Assembly: GCA_030374765.1 (NCBI GenBank)
Contig: JARGXX010000105.1
Span: 1,984,001-2,048,000 of the forward strand
DNA length: 64,000 nt
Source: Agarophyton chilense
Lineage: Eukaryota; Rhodophyta; Florideophyceae; Gracilariales; Gracilariaceae
Direction of reading: 5' to 3'
The position numbers were made by a program, and so were the translations under genes. The notes beneath the pieces are model-generated. The model did not search any database. It was not told where the DNA came from and worked only from the letters and a program-made list of their open reading frames with translations. This document shows, piece after piece, positions 32,242 to 42,828 of this stretch; position 1 is the stretch's first letter; each line of letters begins with the position of its first letter.

Positions 32242-32693
32242 TGTTAGAACACTGGTCAGTGGTTGAAAAGGTGAATGATCGTGACGGCCGAGGTGAGAGT
32301 CGGCCGGTCGACCAGGGTTTATATAGACTATTGAACCTTCGAAGAAGAGGTCATAAAGAGTGTTTTCTAATGTACCATTCTAATTGGGTGCCGTGTGAAA
32401 CATGGTTGCTTCCACGAGGTTCAATTGCGCATGCGTGTCCAATGCCTCGTTGTCACTTGCTCGATGATGCTGACATTGACAGCTTTGTTGATTGTGACAA
32501 GAATGTCATCTATAAAGTCATTGTGACGTGTGAGATGACAATGGTCCTTGAAATGACGATTTGGGTCAAAATGGATTATGGGACTGGACCGCCAAAGCAC
32601 TGAAACTCAAATAACATACTTAAAGCATAGTATAACTAAATCATAACATAAATGCATAACATAATTGACTAAAAATCATTTGAATTCCTAACA
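32242..32693 (-). repeat. E2 3' LTR
   Basis: 452 bp, nearly identical to 38,937-39,388, with TG..CA ends. It is preceded on its left by CCAAG. Confidence 0.94.
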
Positions 32694-32728
32694 TCACTTC
32701 CCCCATGAAAGAGAGTCGTCCCGACTCG

Positions 32729-33238
32729 TCAGTGGTTCAGTGTTCCATTGGGGACGGCGTTCAGTTCTGGTATACCCGGAGGATTCGGGAAAATCAACAT
32801 ATCAGACCTTGGTTCGAATTCCATTGAAAAGTCTACATCAGGATTATCCTCGATTTGTAGTATAGATGATTCAACGGCATTGAGAAACGTATCTTCAGGA
32901 TCGGCACTTAAATGTCCATATTGCGAGATTATAAATGTGGATAGGAAGAGAATGAACTGCTCGTCTATGGACTCCAGAATCCCATTGTCGTAAACTTTGA
33001 ACAACTTTTGGAGTATATCGGCCTTTTCTTTGGTTAGGAACGGGCCATGAAGTTGAAGAAACGCGTAGCAAATATGACAAGAAGCCCAAGCTAAACGGAA
33101 CTTCACTAGAATTTCATCAGATATATCTTCAAACCAAAGAAGCATGCGCCTTCCACCAAGCCAAATTCGGCTGTAGAAAGAAGATGCGGCATCAATCTGA
33201 AGAGCTTGAGTCGGATTTGGAACGTGATTATCGGTCAT
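32729..33238 (-). other. E2 extra 3' frame, unknown
   Basis: A 169-codon frame with an ATG start lies between the chromodomain and the 3' LTR, in the element's sense. The product is helical, with WLGGRRMLLWFEDISDE near the start and an acidic C-terminal third. It has no clear transmembrane segment or signal peptide, so it is not envelope-like. I recognise no family. Confidence 0.5.
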
Positions 33239-33349
33239 ATCGGTAGGGGTTTGATGACGGTAGAACGGAATGGAGACGAGGGTACGGTGAAGTTCGGCGA
33301 GGGTGTGGTGTGGATGTGTTGTAAGTGTGGTGACTGGGCCCCAAAGGTT

Positions 33350-36110
33350 TCAGTGGTTTTGACTCTTTTTATACTGCTTCAGTATGTCTGAGCAGTTTGC
33401 CAAGGCGGATTCTTTGAGCCAAGTGTTTTCATGATCTGGATAGCCAAGCCATTTGACAAGATATTCGTTTCTATTTCTTCTTCGCCGGTGATTTAATATG
33501 GCTTGTACTTCATACTCTTCAGATCCATCCGAGAGTTTAATTGGCGTTGGATTTGGAGCTTTATTTCGGGTGAAGGTGTCTTCGTAATACCTTTTTAGCA
33601 GCTGGCAATGAAACACATCATGGATACGACGTTGCTTCATGGCGATACCAAGATCGAGTCGAAAGGTCACAGGGCTGACTTGTTCAACTATCTTGAATGG
33701 TCCACAGTATTTGATGCCAAGTTTGCTTTTGGGTCCTGTTTCATCCATATTTAGATTTTTGGTTGAAAGCATTACTTGTTCTCCAACTTTCAAGTCGCAA
33801 GGTACTCTTTTTTTGTTGTAGTACTTTTCAGAGTACTTGTTACTTTTGATGATTTGGTCTCTTGCGGTCTTCGTGGCATCCATGACACTAGTCAGAAAGT
33901 CGGATGCGGATTGATTTTGAGATACGAAGCTTTCCAAAGGTGCGGTTCTTGGCTCTTCTCCATATGTTAAGAAAAATGGTGTGAAAGTCGTTGTCGCATG
34001 GACCGATGAGTTGTAGGCTACTTCGAATTCTACCAAGTGTTCATCCCAGTTTGTTTGACGATGGTTGACAAAGCATCTGATCATTTCTTCAATCTTCTTA
34101 TTCACTACTTCTGTTTGTCCATCTGTCTGAGGATGATATGCTGACGAAGGTCGCAGCGTTGTTTTAAGAACTCGAAAGACTTCCTTCCAGAATCTGCTCA
34201 TAAAGATAGAATCTCTGTCTGAGATAATTACATCAGACAAACCATGATGACGATAAACGTTGTCAACATAAAGTTTCGCAGTTTCCACGGCTGTGACAGT
34301 CTTTGTTGTTGGTATAATGCGAACTAATTTGGACAGACGATCTACAACCACGTAAAGGGCACTATTTCCTTTTTTAGTTCGTGGCAGTGGTGTGATGAAA
34401 TCCATCGTTATTTGAGACCATTTTTTCGTTGGTGGTTCTAGAGGTTGGAGAAAGCCTTGCGGCTTTTGTGTCTTTGGTTTTGTCTCCTGACATCTTTGAC
34501 AGGTTCTTGTGAAATGATACACATCTCTCCTGAGTGTATTCTAATAATAAGACTTCTGAATTCTTCGAAGAGTCTTCTTGAAAGCCATATGGCCTGCAGT
34601 TGGTAAATCATGATTTTCTCTCAAAACCTTCATTCGACGTTCGCCTGATGGTATGCAAAGTTTGTTTTCTCGAAATAAGAGATCATTCTTTCTTAAAAAT
34701 GGTAAAATCGGTGTTCCATATAGAGAACCAAATTCTGGATCTGCTCTATACCCATCGACGAACGATTGTTGGTCTTTCTTTGATAGTTTGTTGAGAAAAT
34801 AAATTGAATTCAGTGGTCGGGTCTTGGACAATGCCTCTCGTAGTAACGAACGGTTACTAATTTGAGTGTCTCCTGCACACTTTGGGTACCTCGAAAGAGC
34901 ATCAGCCACAACATTGGACTTTCCTTTGATAGGAACGAACCTGAAGTCAAATTCTACGATTTTTTCTAGCCAACGAACTTGACGTTGTGATAGATTTGGC
35001 TGTGTTTCTAGATACTTCAAAGGGAAATGATCTGTGTAAATGGTAAATGATTGACCATGAAGGTATACTCGCCAAACTCTTAAAGCATCAATCACACCAA
35101 GGAGTTCTCTTTCGTGGGCTGCATAATTTTGTTCCGCGGGGTTAAGTGTTCGAGAATGAAATGCAACAGGTCGTGCGACAGAGTTCTCAATCTGTTCCAT
35201 AACAGCTCCTAAAGCGTACTGAGATGCATCAGTGGTAATTGAAATGGGTAGATTCGGATCAAAGTGGCGGAGTACGGGGGTTTTGGTTATAGCGGACTTG
35301 AGATTTTGAAAAGCGAAATTCTGCTCCCTTCCCCACTGAAATGGGTTCTTCCCACAAAGCGTTGTAAGGGGCTTCGATATTTGAGAGCAGTTTTTGATAA
35401 ATCTCCTGTAATAATTTACAAGACCTAAAAATGCTTGAACATCGGTCTTGTTCTTAGGCGCTTCCCAGTTGACAATAGCTTTCACTTTATGATTTTCAAC
35501 AGATATTCCATCAGAGCTAACCATGTGGCCGAGATATTCAACCTTGCTTCGTAAAAATTCACACTTTGAGAGCTTCCCATACAGCTTGTGTGCACGAAGC
35601 TGGTCGAATACATGCCTTATGTGTTGAACGTGCTCATCTATAGTTTTGCTGTAAATGAGAATATCATCCAAATAAACAAGGCCAAATTTGTCCAGATAAT
35701 ATTTCAGGACATTGTTCATCAGGCTCATAAAGCTTGCTGGCGCGTTGGTTAGACCGAAGGGGAGTACCAAGAATTCAAAGTGTCCATATCGATTTCTGAA
35801 CGCAGTAAGCGGGATAGATTCTTCTGAGAGGCGTATCTGATGATATCCCCAGCGGAGGTCAATTTTCGTGAAAAATTTTGATCCTCTAAGTTGATCGAAT
35901 ATGTCATCAATTCTGGGAATGGGATAACTGTTTTCGACTGTGAGTCTGTTGAGCGCTCGAAAATCAATACAAAGTCTCAAGCTTCCGTCCTTTTTTGCTG
36001 CAAATAGTACTGGGGCTCCCCAAGGGCTCGTACTTGGGCGAATAAATCCTTGTTCGATCAGTTCGTTCAATTGAATACGAAGTTCTTTTAGCTCTTTACC
36101 AGACATTCGG
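33350..36110 (-). mobile_element. E2 pol region: reverse transcriptase, RNase H, integrase, chromodomain
   Basis: RT carries PSTSPWGAPVLFAAKKDGS, YPIPRIDDIFDQL, FGLTNAPASFM and YLDDILIYS. RNase H carries TTDASQYALG, HERELLGV and YTDHFPLKYL. Integrase carries TCQRCQETK, a VVDRLSKL catalytic strand, ISDRDSIF and a YHPQTDGQTE box. The C-terminal chromodomain has YEVQAILNHR and YLVKWLGYP. The order and the chromodomain define a chromovirus of the Ty3/gypsy group, distinct from the E1 clade. Confidence 0.9.
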
Positions 36111-37049
36111 TAAAATGCTTTTTTCTGAGGTGTTGCTCCTAGGGTTAGTTCAATATGAAGGTCTTGATCTCGGTGCAGTGGGAGTCCTTTGGTAACTTGT
36201 CAGGAAACAAGTCATTGTATTCTTCCACAAGCTTAGACAACCTGGAATCTTTAACAATTTCATGAGATTCGGACTTCAATGAACGAGTGGAGATAGCAAA
36301 AACGGGAAGCTTTTTCCGTAAAGATTTTTTGATAGCGTTCACAGTGATTAGTTTCTCGGGTTTTTTGATATCGGCTTTCATACGTATTATGTGAAAATTG
36401 TATTTGAATGTAATCTCATTGGTTCTGTGGTTGATGTAAGGGTTGAAATCATAAAGCCAATTTTTTCCTAAAATAACGTCATATCCATATAGTGCGCAAA
36501 TTGCGAAGCGCCGTTGTTCTTGGAATTTTCCTATTTCGATGGTTACTCCAGCACTGTTGGTTTCCTGTAATACTGTTACGGAGCCGTTGGCCATTTCGGC
36601 TTCGTAATTTGTCTTAATGGTTGAAAGTTTTAGCTGTTTGCTCGTGGCTTTTGACAGAAAGCTAATTTCGGAGCCATTGTCAATGAGCGCAATACACTTC
36701 CTGCCATTGACAAGTATCCTGGCTAGAAGTAGTCCGACTGATGGTGTTTCAAATGGTGACGCTATATGAGACGTGAGTAGTCTATAAATGCCTTGGTTCG
36801 GTGGGTTTCCGTGTGGGTCTAGGGTATCTGCAGATTCGATGGTTCTTTGGGTAGTTGGTTGGTTTATGACGTGTTTGGTGTTTTGTGTTTCAATGGTGTT
36901 CGTTGGTATCCTAAAGAGGTTCAATGGTGGATTAAGGGGATTCGATGGTGTTCTAGTGGTGTCGCGTGGAACTGACGCTGGTACTGAACGTACATTGGTC
37001 AGTTCCTTTGAGAGTTTTTTAGGCAGCGCGCATCACGCGCCATATGTCC

Positions 37050-37875
37050 GGGTTATCGACAGCGATAGCAAAGACCTTTCTTTCGACACATTTCTCGTTC
37101 TTCCTTGGTCAATTTCTTTAACTTCATGTTTCCAATATCCATCGGTACAGGTCCTTGAGATGATCCTGAGGTGCTCGCTTGCCTGCCAAACCGTGCCTGT
37201 CCACTCCGACGGAAAGCTGACTCAACACGTTCTGCATCTTTCATGGCTTCAATTAAGGACTTGTAATCATTGGTGCAGAGTTCTTTCCAAATGAAGCTCT
37301 TCAATCCTCTGGTATATCGATCGAGCTGTTCTTCCATACTGATATTGGGAATATCAAGAACAATTTTTAAGAAGTCCTCATTATACTGCTGAACATCTTT
37401 GTACTGTTTCCACTTACTAAGCTTATCCCTTGCAAGCTTTTCTTTGTTCACAGTAGTAAATCTCTTTTTCAGATGTTCGAAGAGGTCATCGAGAGAAGTC
37501 AACTCCAGTCCATTGCGTTGTTGGGCTAGATACCACTCATGCGCTGCGCCACTAATGTAACTGAGCGCAATTGGTATGGCTTTTTCGTCAGGGGTACCTT
37601 CAAGGTAATTACGGACATGAGTTATCCAACTTTCAATATTCTGCTTGCCAGAAAAGGTTGCTGGTTTATTAATCTTCGGAGCTGACGAGGAGCTTCCAGA
37701 ACTCGCCAGTACGGCCATTGAAGATTCCAACGCTGATATCTTGGTCTGAGCTTCCAATTCTAATCTTTCCATTTTTCCGCGAGTTTCTTCCAAGGCGCGA
37801 GCCATACTTTGCATAATCTGGTTTGCACGGATTTGGGGGGGCGTGCCAGGAATGCCCGGAGTCGATGCCATTGTG
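37050..37875 (-). mobile_element. E2 gag region
   Basis: About 270 codons. A short coiled coil is followed by a retrotransposon gag domain (IESWITHVRNYLEG, EWYLAQQRNG, DVQQYNEDFLKIVLDI), with a nucleocapsid-type Cys motif at the end (GLCYRC). It is typical of chromovirus gag and lies upstream of the protease region. Confidence 0.85.
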
Positions 37876-37971
37876 TAAACTGTTTGAGTGAGAAAACCTT
37901 CGAAATTGGTCCGAAATCGAGGGTCCGACCAAATAAGTTAGAGAATTTTCTGATCCGGTAGCAGATCGGGC

Positions 37972-38042
37972 AGCGCGTGTGGCCTAGTGGGTATGGGCCG
38001 CGGTCTGCAACGAAAAGGTCCTGAGTTCAATAAAGGGTTGAA
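37972..38042 (+). other. tRNA-like (SINE-head-like) stretch inside E2
   Basis: On the strand opposite to E2, TGGCCTAGTGG matches the internal A box of a tRNA gene, and a weaker B-box-like GAGTTCAAT follows about 35 bp later after GGTCTGCAA. The spacing fits a tRNA or a tRNA-derived SINE head, but I cannot pair an acceptor stem. It lies between gag and the two-finger frame. Confidence 0.35.
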
Positions 38043-38177
38043 CGACCTATTCTTGAAAATCTTTGATTTTTCGATGGTTTCTGCAACCTCAAATTCAGAT
38101 GTCCGAGAGCGAGGTTTTGAACCCTACTCCTGCAAGAAATAGTATGGGTAGTACTTAGGCAACAACTTCGTTGGTAT

Positions 38178-38789
38178 TTACTTGAAATAAGCTTGTTCAC
38201 AGCGGTTTTCTCTCCTAACTGCGGCTTGATGCTTTCTTCCACCTTTATGATCTTCGTAGTGCTTCCAGTTGTTGAAAGATCGAATACCACAATTGTAGCA
38301 ACCTGGAGCGGACTTCTGATTCAGTACTTTGTTCCTGTGTTGGCTGCCAGAGAGATGTTCACCAAGTTGAACGCGGCTATTGAAACGTAAATCACACGTG
38401 TCGCAACGAGGGGTTTTGAGGCGACGACGGAGAGTGCGCTTACGTTGCCGCCTGATACGGTCGGATGCTACACGAAAGATGTGGAAGTTGGCACCGTCGT
38501 CGATTGGGAGTAAGCGACGGCTTTGGGCCTTGTTATCCTTAGTTGCACTTGGTCTCGGTTCGAAGGTTGACAACAGTTCACGAAGAGGAGACGACTGCGA
38601 AGACGGTTCGTACGGCGGTGGAGTACGCGGTTCCAAGGATCTGAAATGGTTACAATCAGCAGGGTCGATCTGTGGTGGCGGTGGTGGCGGCGGCGATGAC
38701 GGTGGTTCGGAGGAGATATCCGTGTTCGTATAGAACGACGGCGAAGACGGCGGTACCTGAGATCGGTTTATTGAGCTCACTGGAAACAC
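38178..38789 (-). other. E2 extra 5' frame with two matrin/U1-type C2H2 zinc fingers
   Basis: About 200 codons between the 5' LTR and gag, in element sense. The N-terminal half is rich in Pro and Ser with a run of seven Pro. The C-terminal half has two C2H2 fingers with long spacing: CDTCDLRFNSRVQLGEHLSG..H and CYNCGIRSFNNWKHYEDHKG..H. These resemble the U1/matrin type that binds double-stranded RNA or DNA. The frame does not begin with an ATG, so its true start may be spliced or different. Such a protein is not a standard part of a gypsy element. Confidence 0.6.
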
Positions 38790-38936
38790 GCAAAAACGCG
38801 TCAGAAATCGACAGTCAGTAAAAAGCTGGATTCCTGTGGCTCATCCAAACCTGGGGAATTTTGTATAGCAAAATCCACCAGGGCTGGATGGTCACCAGTT
38901 TCAAGTCAGTGCAATACTTATTTGCGATGCTACCAA

Positions 38937-39388
38937 TGTTAGAACACTGGTCAGTGGTTGAAAAGGTGAATGATCGTGACGGCCGAGGTGAGAGTCGGCC
39001 GGTCGACCAGGGTTTATATAGACTATTGAACCTTCGAAGAAGAGGTCATAAAGAGTGTTTTCTAATGTACCATTCTAATTGGGTGCCGTGTGAAACATGG
39101 TTGCTTCCACGAGGTTCAATTGCGCATGCGTGTCCAATGCCTCGTTGTCACTTGCTCGATGATGCTGACATTGACAGCTTTGTTGATTGTGACAAGAATG
39201 TCATCTATAAAGTCATTGTGACGTGTGAGATGACAATGGTCCTTGAAATGACGATTTGGGTCAAAATGGATTATGGGACTGGACCCCCAAAGCACTGAAA
39301 CTCAAATAACATACTTAAAGCATAGTATAACTAAATCATAACATAAATGCATAACATAATTGACTAAAAATCATCTGAATTCCTAACA
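38937..39388 (-). repeat. E2 5' LTR
   Basis: 452 bp, nearly identical to 32,242-32,693. It is followed by the right copy of the CCAAG duplication. Confidence 0.94.
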
Positions 39389-39996
39389 CCAAGGTTGGTC
39401 TTCGATACCTTTAGAGGTTCTTCGTCGCCATCGTTTCGGCCTTACAACCCGGAACGGGCTCTGGTTAGCAACGCCTGCGTAGGGACACGACTCCACTTGG
39501 AGAGTGCCCACGTTTGGGTTCCGTGCAACCACCCCCTTGGGACCGCTCAGACGACCTGCGTGCACGATACCCCGTTGGGGTTCTGCTTACTTGTTGCGTG
39601 CTTTTTGTGTTTCCTTTCGAGGACAGTTTTTCGCCCCTGTATTGGGTTTCTTTGGTTGTTTCGCCCCTTTTCTGGTTCTCGGGTCCGGTGCCTGTTAGTG
39701 CCCGACCCTCGCCCCGTTTTTCCTCTTCGCCGGATTTTCCCCCATTCTTTGGGATACCCATACCCATTCCCGATCCAACGGTTTCTACCCTTCACCTCCG
39801 TCGGTACTGCCGGAATCCCCCGTGGGAGTTACACCCCACACTACGGGTGGAACGGAGGGCTCTGTCTCTGAGTCTGCCTCCCCCAGGGAGCAAGGCTTCG
39901 AACACCTTGAGAGCACTTCCCGTCGCCGGGTTTTGCTCCACAAAATGCAGAACGTCTATCTTCTTGGGCGAGAGAGAGGCAGATCGGGGTTCTGGA

Positions 39997-42408
39997 ATGG
40001 TTAAGGACAATCGTGTGCTTAAGAAGAGCATCTTGAAATGTCGCAAGAAAGACGATATAGAACTGTGTGGGTTTTCTTTGACAGTCAAAACTCTTATATC
40101 GGATAAAGAGGGAGAAGGAAAGTTGTACGTCGGCGACTTTCAAGAAGCAAGGCACAACCATCCCCCCCCTACAAACAGAGCTGGAATTAGGCATTTGCCT
40201 CCCAAGATGAGAAGAGAAGCTCTACATATGACAAATAGCCTTCACTTTTCGCTTCCAGATACCATTCGGTATCTGCAAGATAAGTACGAAATTGTCATAA
40301 ACCCCAATTCCGTGCGGAAAATGATCGGGTATGGTCGTAGCATTAGTAACCCTCGGGATCTTGAGTGTACGAAGCTCTTCAAAGAGCTTGTATCGCTGCA
40401 CCAAGAGAACGTTGAGAACAGATACTATGTGACTCATGATTCTGAAGGAAGAATGGTATCCGCTTGCTGGGCATTCTCGGAGTGGATTGAGGACTACAAG
40501 ACATTTGGTGTCATACCGGGGGTTTCAGTGGACTGCAAAGATGTAGCTAATCGATATGGATTTCCACTTAAAACTATAAATGGAAGATCTAACGATGGGT
40601 TTGTTCTTACTTTTTTTATGGGGTTTATTAGCGGAGAAACTGAAGCAGACTTTACTGAAGTTCTTTCTCAGTTTAAGTCAATGATTCCTATTTCTCCAGC
40701 CATTATCGCTATGGACCAGAGTGCAGCATGTATTTCTGCAACAGAGAAGGTGTTTGGGAATTCATTTATAGTCCTTGATGAATGGCACCTGAACCAAAAC
40801 CAAATAAGGAATGTGACTAGCTGGTGTGCTCACATCAAACGCACAAGTTGGTGCGATGATATGTCCCGTGATCTTTTCAATCTACGCCGCTCGAAGACGC
40901 TTGCAATATTTACTGAACGTCGCGATGAGTTCATCAGGAAGTACTTTATTGATTTCACCAACAAAATCCCTGTCTGGTTCACCTACTTATACGTTCATCG
41001 ACCGCAATTGCTTGTCGCATGTTTTCGTTTTATGGCTGTCCCGAAGCGATATTTATTTCAGGGCACGGGGTATACTGAGGCATACAATTCGGGATATCTT
41101 GCCTACGTCCTCACAAAGAAACTTTCTATTAGTGACATCCCCAAACAATTGAAGATTCTTACAAAAAAGCGAGCCGAGGAACGGAAAGAGTCACTAATAA
41201 GATCTCGGTCGAGTTTAAGTTCCCAGTACCGTGCCGTGCGAACTTCTATGCTGCCCCTGCCTCCTGCGATTCTTGATGAACTTATATTTGAATACAGGAG
41301 TTATTCCCTTAAAAAGTTCAGAGAAATAAGCGTTGAGCCATCCCGCAACTACGCTGTGAAGAGCGCATATGTAACAGAATTGGGTCAAGTGCATTGGCCA
41401 GAGTTGAAGGTATCAGAGAAGGCAATGCTAAGCTCCGTTGTATGTTTTGAGCTGACCTGGAGCTTTCTTCTGATTGAAAAACTAAAGGAGACCGAGAATA
41501 CAGCTGCAGAGAGTCCATCTTCGCCTTTGTTGGTTCGTTTTGTCAGAAGCAACATGGAAACCGAGAATGGACCTGAAAGAGAGCTGCATGTTCGTTGCGA
41601 TTGCAACAACATGGAATCCATGGAATTCCCTTGTAGGCATATCATTAGATGCGCGTATGCATATAATGACCTGGTCATGCGTGAACCACGAATGAAGGAA
41701 GTGTTGGAAGATTACATTGAGATCGAAACAATCTTCGATCCGTACTGGCGTTCTGATTCGGATACGGTATCGTTAGAGCACATATGCAAGCTTCGAAATA
41801 TGTCCGGTGTTATAGACATGGAAGCGCTTAATAAGCAAATGGAACTCGCCGATCTCCAGAATAGCAGCAATGATATTGATCTGGACCGTTTCATCAGCAA
41901 AACATCAGAAGCAGAAGTCAGAAAACATATCAAATGGTCAGATAACTATGCCATTTTCAACCAAATTCATCGACTGGTAGAAGGTATAGGACCCTCTGCA
42001 GTGGGAAGCTTCAAGGACCTTCTGAATGAAGTTAAGGATCGTTTCAGTAGAGGCGAAATGGTTTCAAAAGCAATACTGCCAGACCAAAATACACCCAACA
42101 AATGTACGACGACTGATAAGTCAAGAATTGTTCTTGCAGACCGAGAAGTTGGACATCCCATTCCAGAACTCCTACCACCGACGCGACACTCGCAAAAGAT
42201 AAAAAAGCGGAAAAGAAGAAGCTTCACGGAAAAGTTTAAATCAAAAAAGGGTAGGCTTAGTAACATTTTGACTGATGGTACGGCAACAGAGGTCGAAAGG
42301 ATGTCTCAGGACTCAACTGTAGGATCCCGTAGCGTTAGTAATCAAGAGATAATAGAATCAAGTCAACAAAAAGCGATAGATATAGTCGAGAGTGTTTACC
42401 GTCAGTAG
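39997..42408 (+). CDS. MULE (MURA-type) transposase, main part
   Basis: 803 codons from the first in-frame ATG after the solo LTR; the frame is also open back to the LTR border at 39,948. Residues about 1-55 are the rest of a FAR1-type DNA-binding domain ending in ARHNHPPP. The MULE DDE core shows Asp179 (VSVDCKD), Asp240 (AMDQSAACISATEKVF), the DEWHLNQN box at 261-268 and Glu361 (GYTEAYNSG). A SWIM zinc finger follows at about 534-556 (CDCNN..FPCRHIIRC). The C-terminal 180 residues are charged, with a basic KKRKRRSF cluster that may be a nuclear localisation signal. The catalytic core is uninterrupted, but the DNA-binding domain is split by the solo LTR, so this copy probably makes at most an N-terminally shortened protein. 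Confidence 0.9.
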   Translation: MVKDNRVLKKSILKCRKKDDIELCGFSLTVKTLISDKEGEGKLYVGDFQEARHNHPPPTNRAGIRHLPPKMRREALHMTNSLHFSLPDTIRYLQDKYEIVINPNSVRKMIGYGRSISNPRDLECTKLFKELVSLHQENVENRYYVTHDSEGRMVSACWAFSEWIEDYKTFGVIPGVSVDCKDVANRYGFPLKTINGRSNDGFVLTFFMGFISGETEADFTEVLSQFKSMIPISPAIIAMDQSAACISATEKVFGNSFIVLDEWHLNQNQIRNVTSWCAHIKRTSWCDDMSRDLFNLRRSKTLAIFTERRDEFIRKYFIDFTNKIPVWFTYLYVHRPQLLVACFRFMAVPKRYLFQGTGYTEAYNSGYLAYVLTKKLSISDIPKQLKILTKKRAEERKESLIRSRSSLSSQYRAVRTSMLPLPPAILDELIFEYRSYSLKKFREISVEPSRNYAVKSAYVTELGQVHWPELKVSEKAMLSSVVCFELTWSFLLIEKLKETENTAAESPSSPLLVRFVRSNMETENGPERELHVRCDCNNMESMEFPCRHIIRCAYAYNDLVMREPRMKEVLEDYIEIETIFDPYWRSDSDTVSLEHICKLRNMSGVIDMEALNKQMELADLQNSSNDIDLDRFISKTSEAEVRKHIKWSDNYAIFNQIHRLVEGIGPSAVGSFKDLLNEVKDRFSRGEMVSKAILPDQNTPNKCTTTDKSRIVLADREVGHPIPELLPPTRHSQKIKKRKRRSFTEKFKSKKGRLSNILTDGTATEVERMSQDSTVGSRSVSNQEIIESSQQKAIDIVESVYRQ

Positions 42409-42828
42409 AAATATACCTGTGTTCGTAAATGTGATATGTGATAGAGTACGTACCTTCAAATATATAATCCAAAGCTTTTTCGGAACGTTTACATTCGATG
42501 TATGCAGAGCGTACAGATACCCAAGGCGCGAGAGCCGGAACAAAACAACATTCCTATCGGTTTCAAAGAACTGTGAAGCCAATAAAACTTGTAAAACCCG
42601 GCTTCGGATTTCCATCCACCGATACAACTCGGAGAGATGCGGGCTGTATACGTCCACGAAGATTGATCGATTCTCATCACTGAAACATGACGGTCATTCT
42701 TTCGATTTGAAAAGAGATGCGGGCTGTATACGTCTACGAAGATTGATCGATTCTCATCACTGAAACATGACGGTCATTCTTTCGATTTGAAAAGCGCGCC
42801 ACTTTGTCTATCAAAGCTGACTTCAGTG
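42409..42828. other. MULE right subterminal region with inverted protease-gene fragment
   Basis: Positions about 42,546-42,655 on the minus strand are a near-copy of protease-gene bases about 29,905-30,000 (YSPHLSELYRWMEIRSRV versus YSPHLSKLYRWMAIRSRV). A weaker match to about 30,740-30,790 (GYLYALH versus GYLYGLH) lies beside it. The element therefore holds a small inverted, internally shortened duplicate of its own gene next to the TIR. Confidence 0.75.
42633..42792 (+). repeat. 80-bp tandem duplication near the right TIR
   Basis: Two adjacent 80-bp units (42,633-42,712 and 42,713-42,792) start AGAGATGCGGGCTGTATACG. I see a single difference between them (CCACG/CTACG). Confidence 0.9.

Larger units (their letters stand above)
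32242..39388 (-). mobile_element. E2: Ty3/gypsy chromovirus inside the solo LTR
   Basis: A 7147-bp element on the minus strand with 452-bp LTRs (TGTTAG..CTAACA) and a 5-bp duplication, CCAAG (32,237-32,241 and 39,389-39,393). A primer-binding-site-like TGGTAGCATCGC follows the 5' LTR, and a polypurine tract (GGGGGAAGTGA) precedes the 3' LTR. Parts in element order are a two-finger protein frame (about 38,180-38,790), gag (about 37,050-37,870), protease (about 36,145-36,925, ALIDNGSEISF), RT-RNase H (about 34,540-36,105, YLDDILIYS and DHFPLKYL), integrase with a C-terminal chromodomain (about 33,350-34,520, YLVKWLGYPDHENTW), and a 3' extra frame (32,729-33,238). It looks almost whole, with perhaps two or three breaks, some of which could be normal gag-pol frame changes. 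I noticed two differences between the LTRs, so it is young. Confidence 0.94.
31878..39942 (+). repeat. Solo LTR of the E1 family, + orientation, split by E2
   Basis: Two blocks, 31,878-32,241 and 39,394-39,942, together match the whole 913-bp E1 LTR in opposite orientation (364 + 549 bp). No internal E1-family sequence adjoins it, so it is a solo LTR left by LTR-LTR recombination. Its flanks are TAATG (31,873-31,877) and AAATG (39,943-39,947), a 5-bp duplication with one difference. E2 sits inside it. It lies in the transposase gene of the MULE. Confidence 0.9.

Noticed and set aside
39395-39871. 158-codon frame, also at 20,034-20,510 and 28,637-29,113 on the other strand
   Set aside because: It lies wholly inside the E1-family LTR and recurs because the LTR recurs. 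The Phe/Pro/Cys-rich product has no motif.
42633-42792. CRISPR-like or satellite array
   Set aside because: There are only two adjacent 80-bp units and no spacers.
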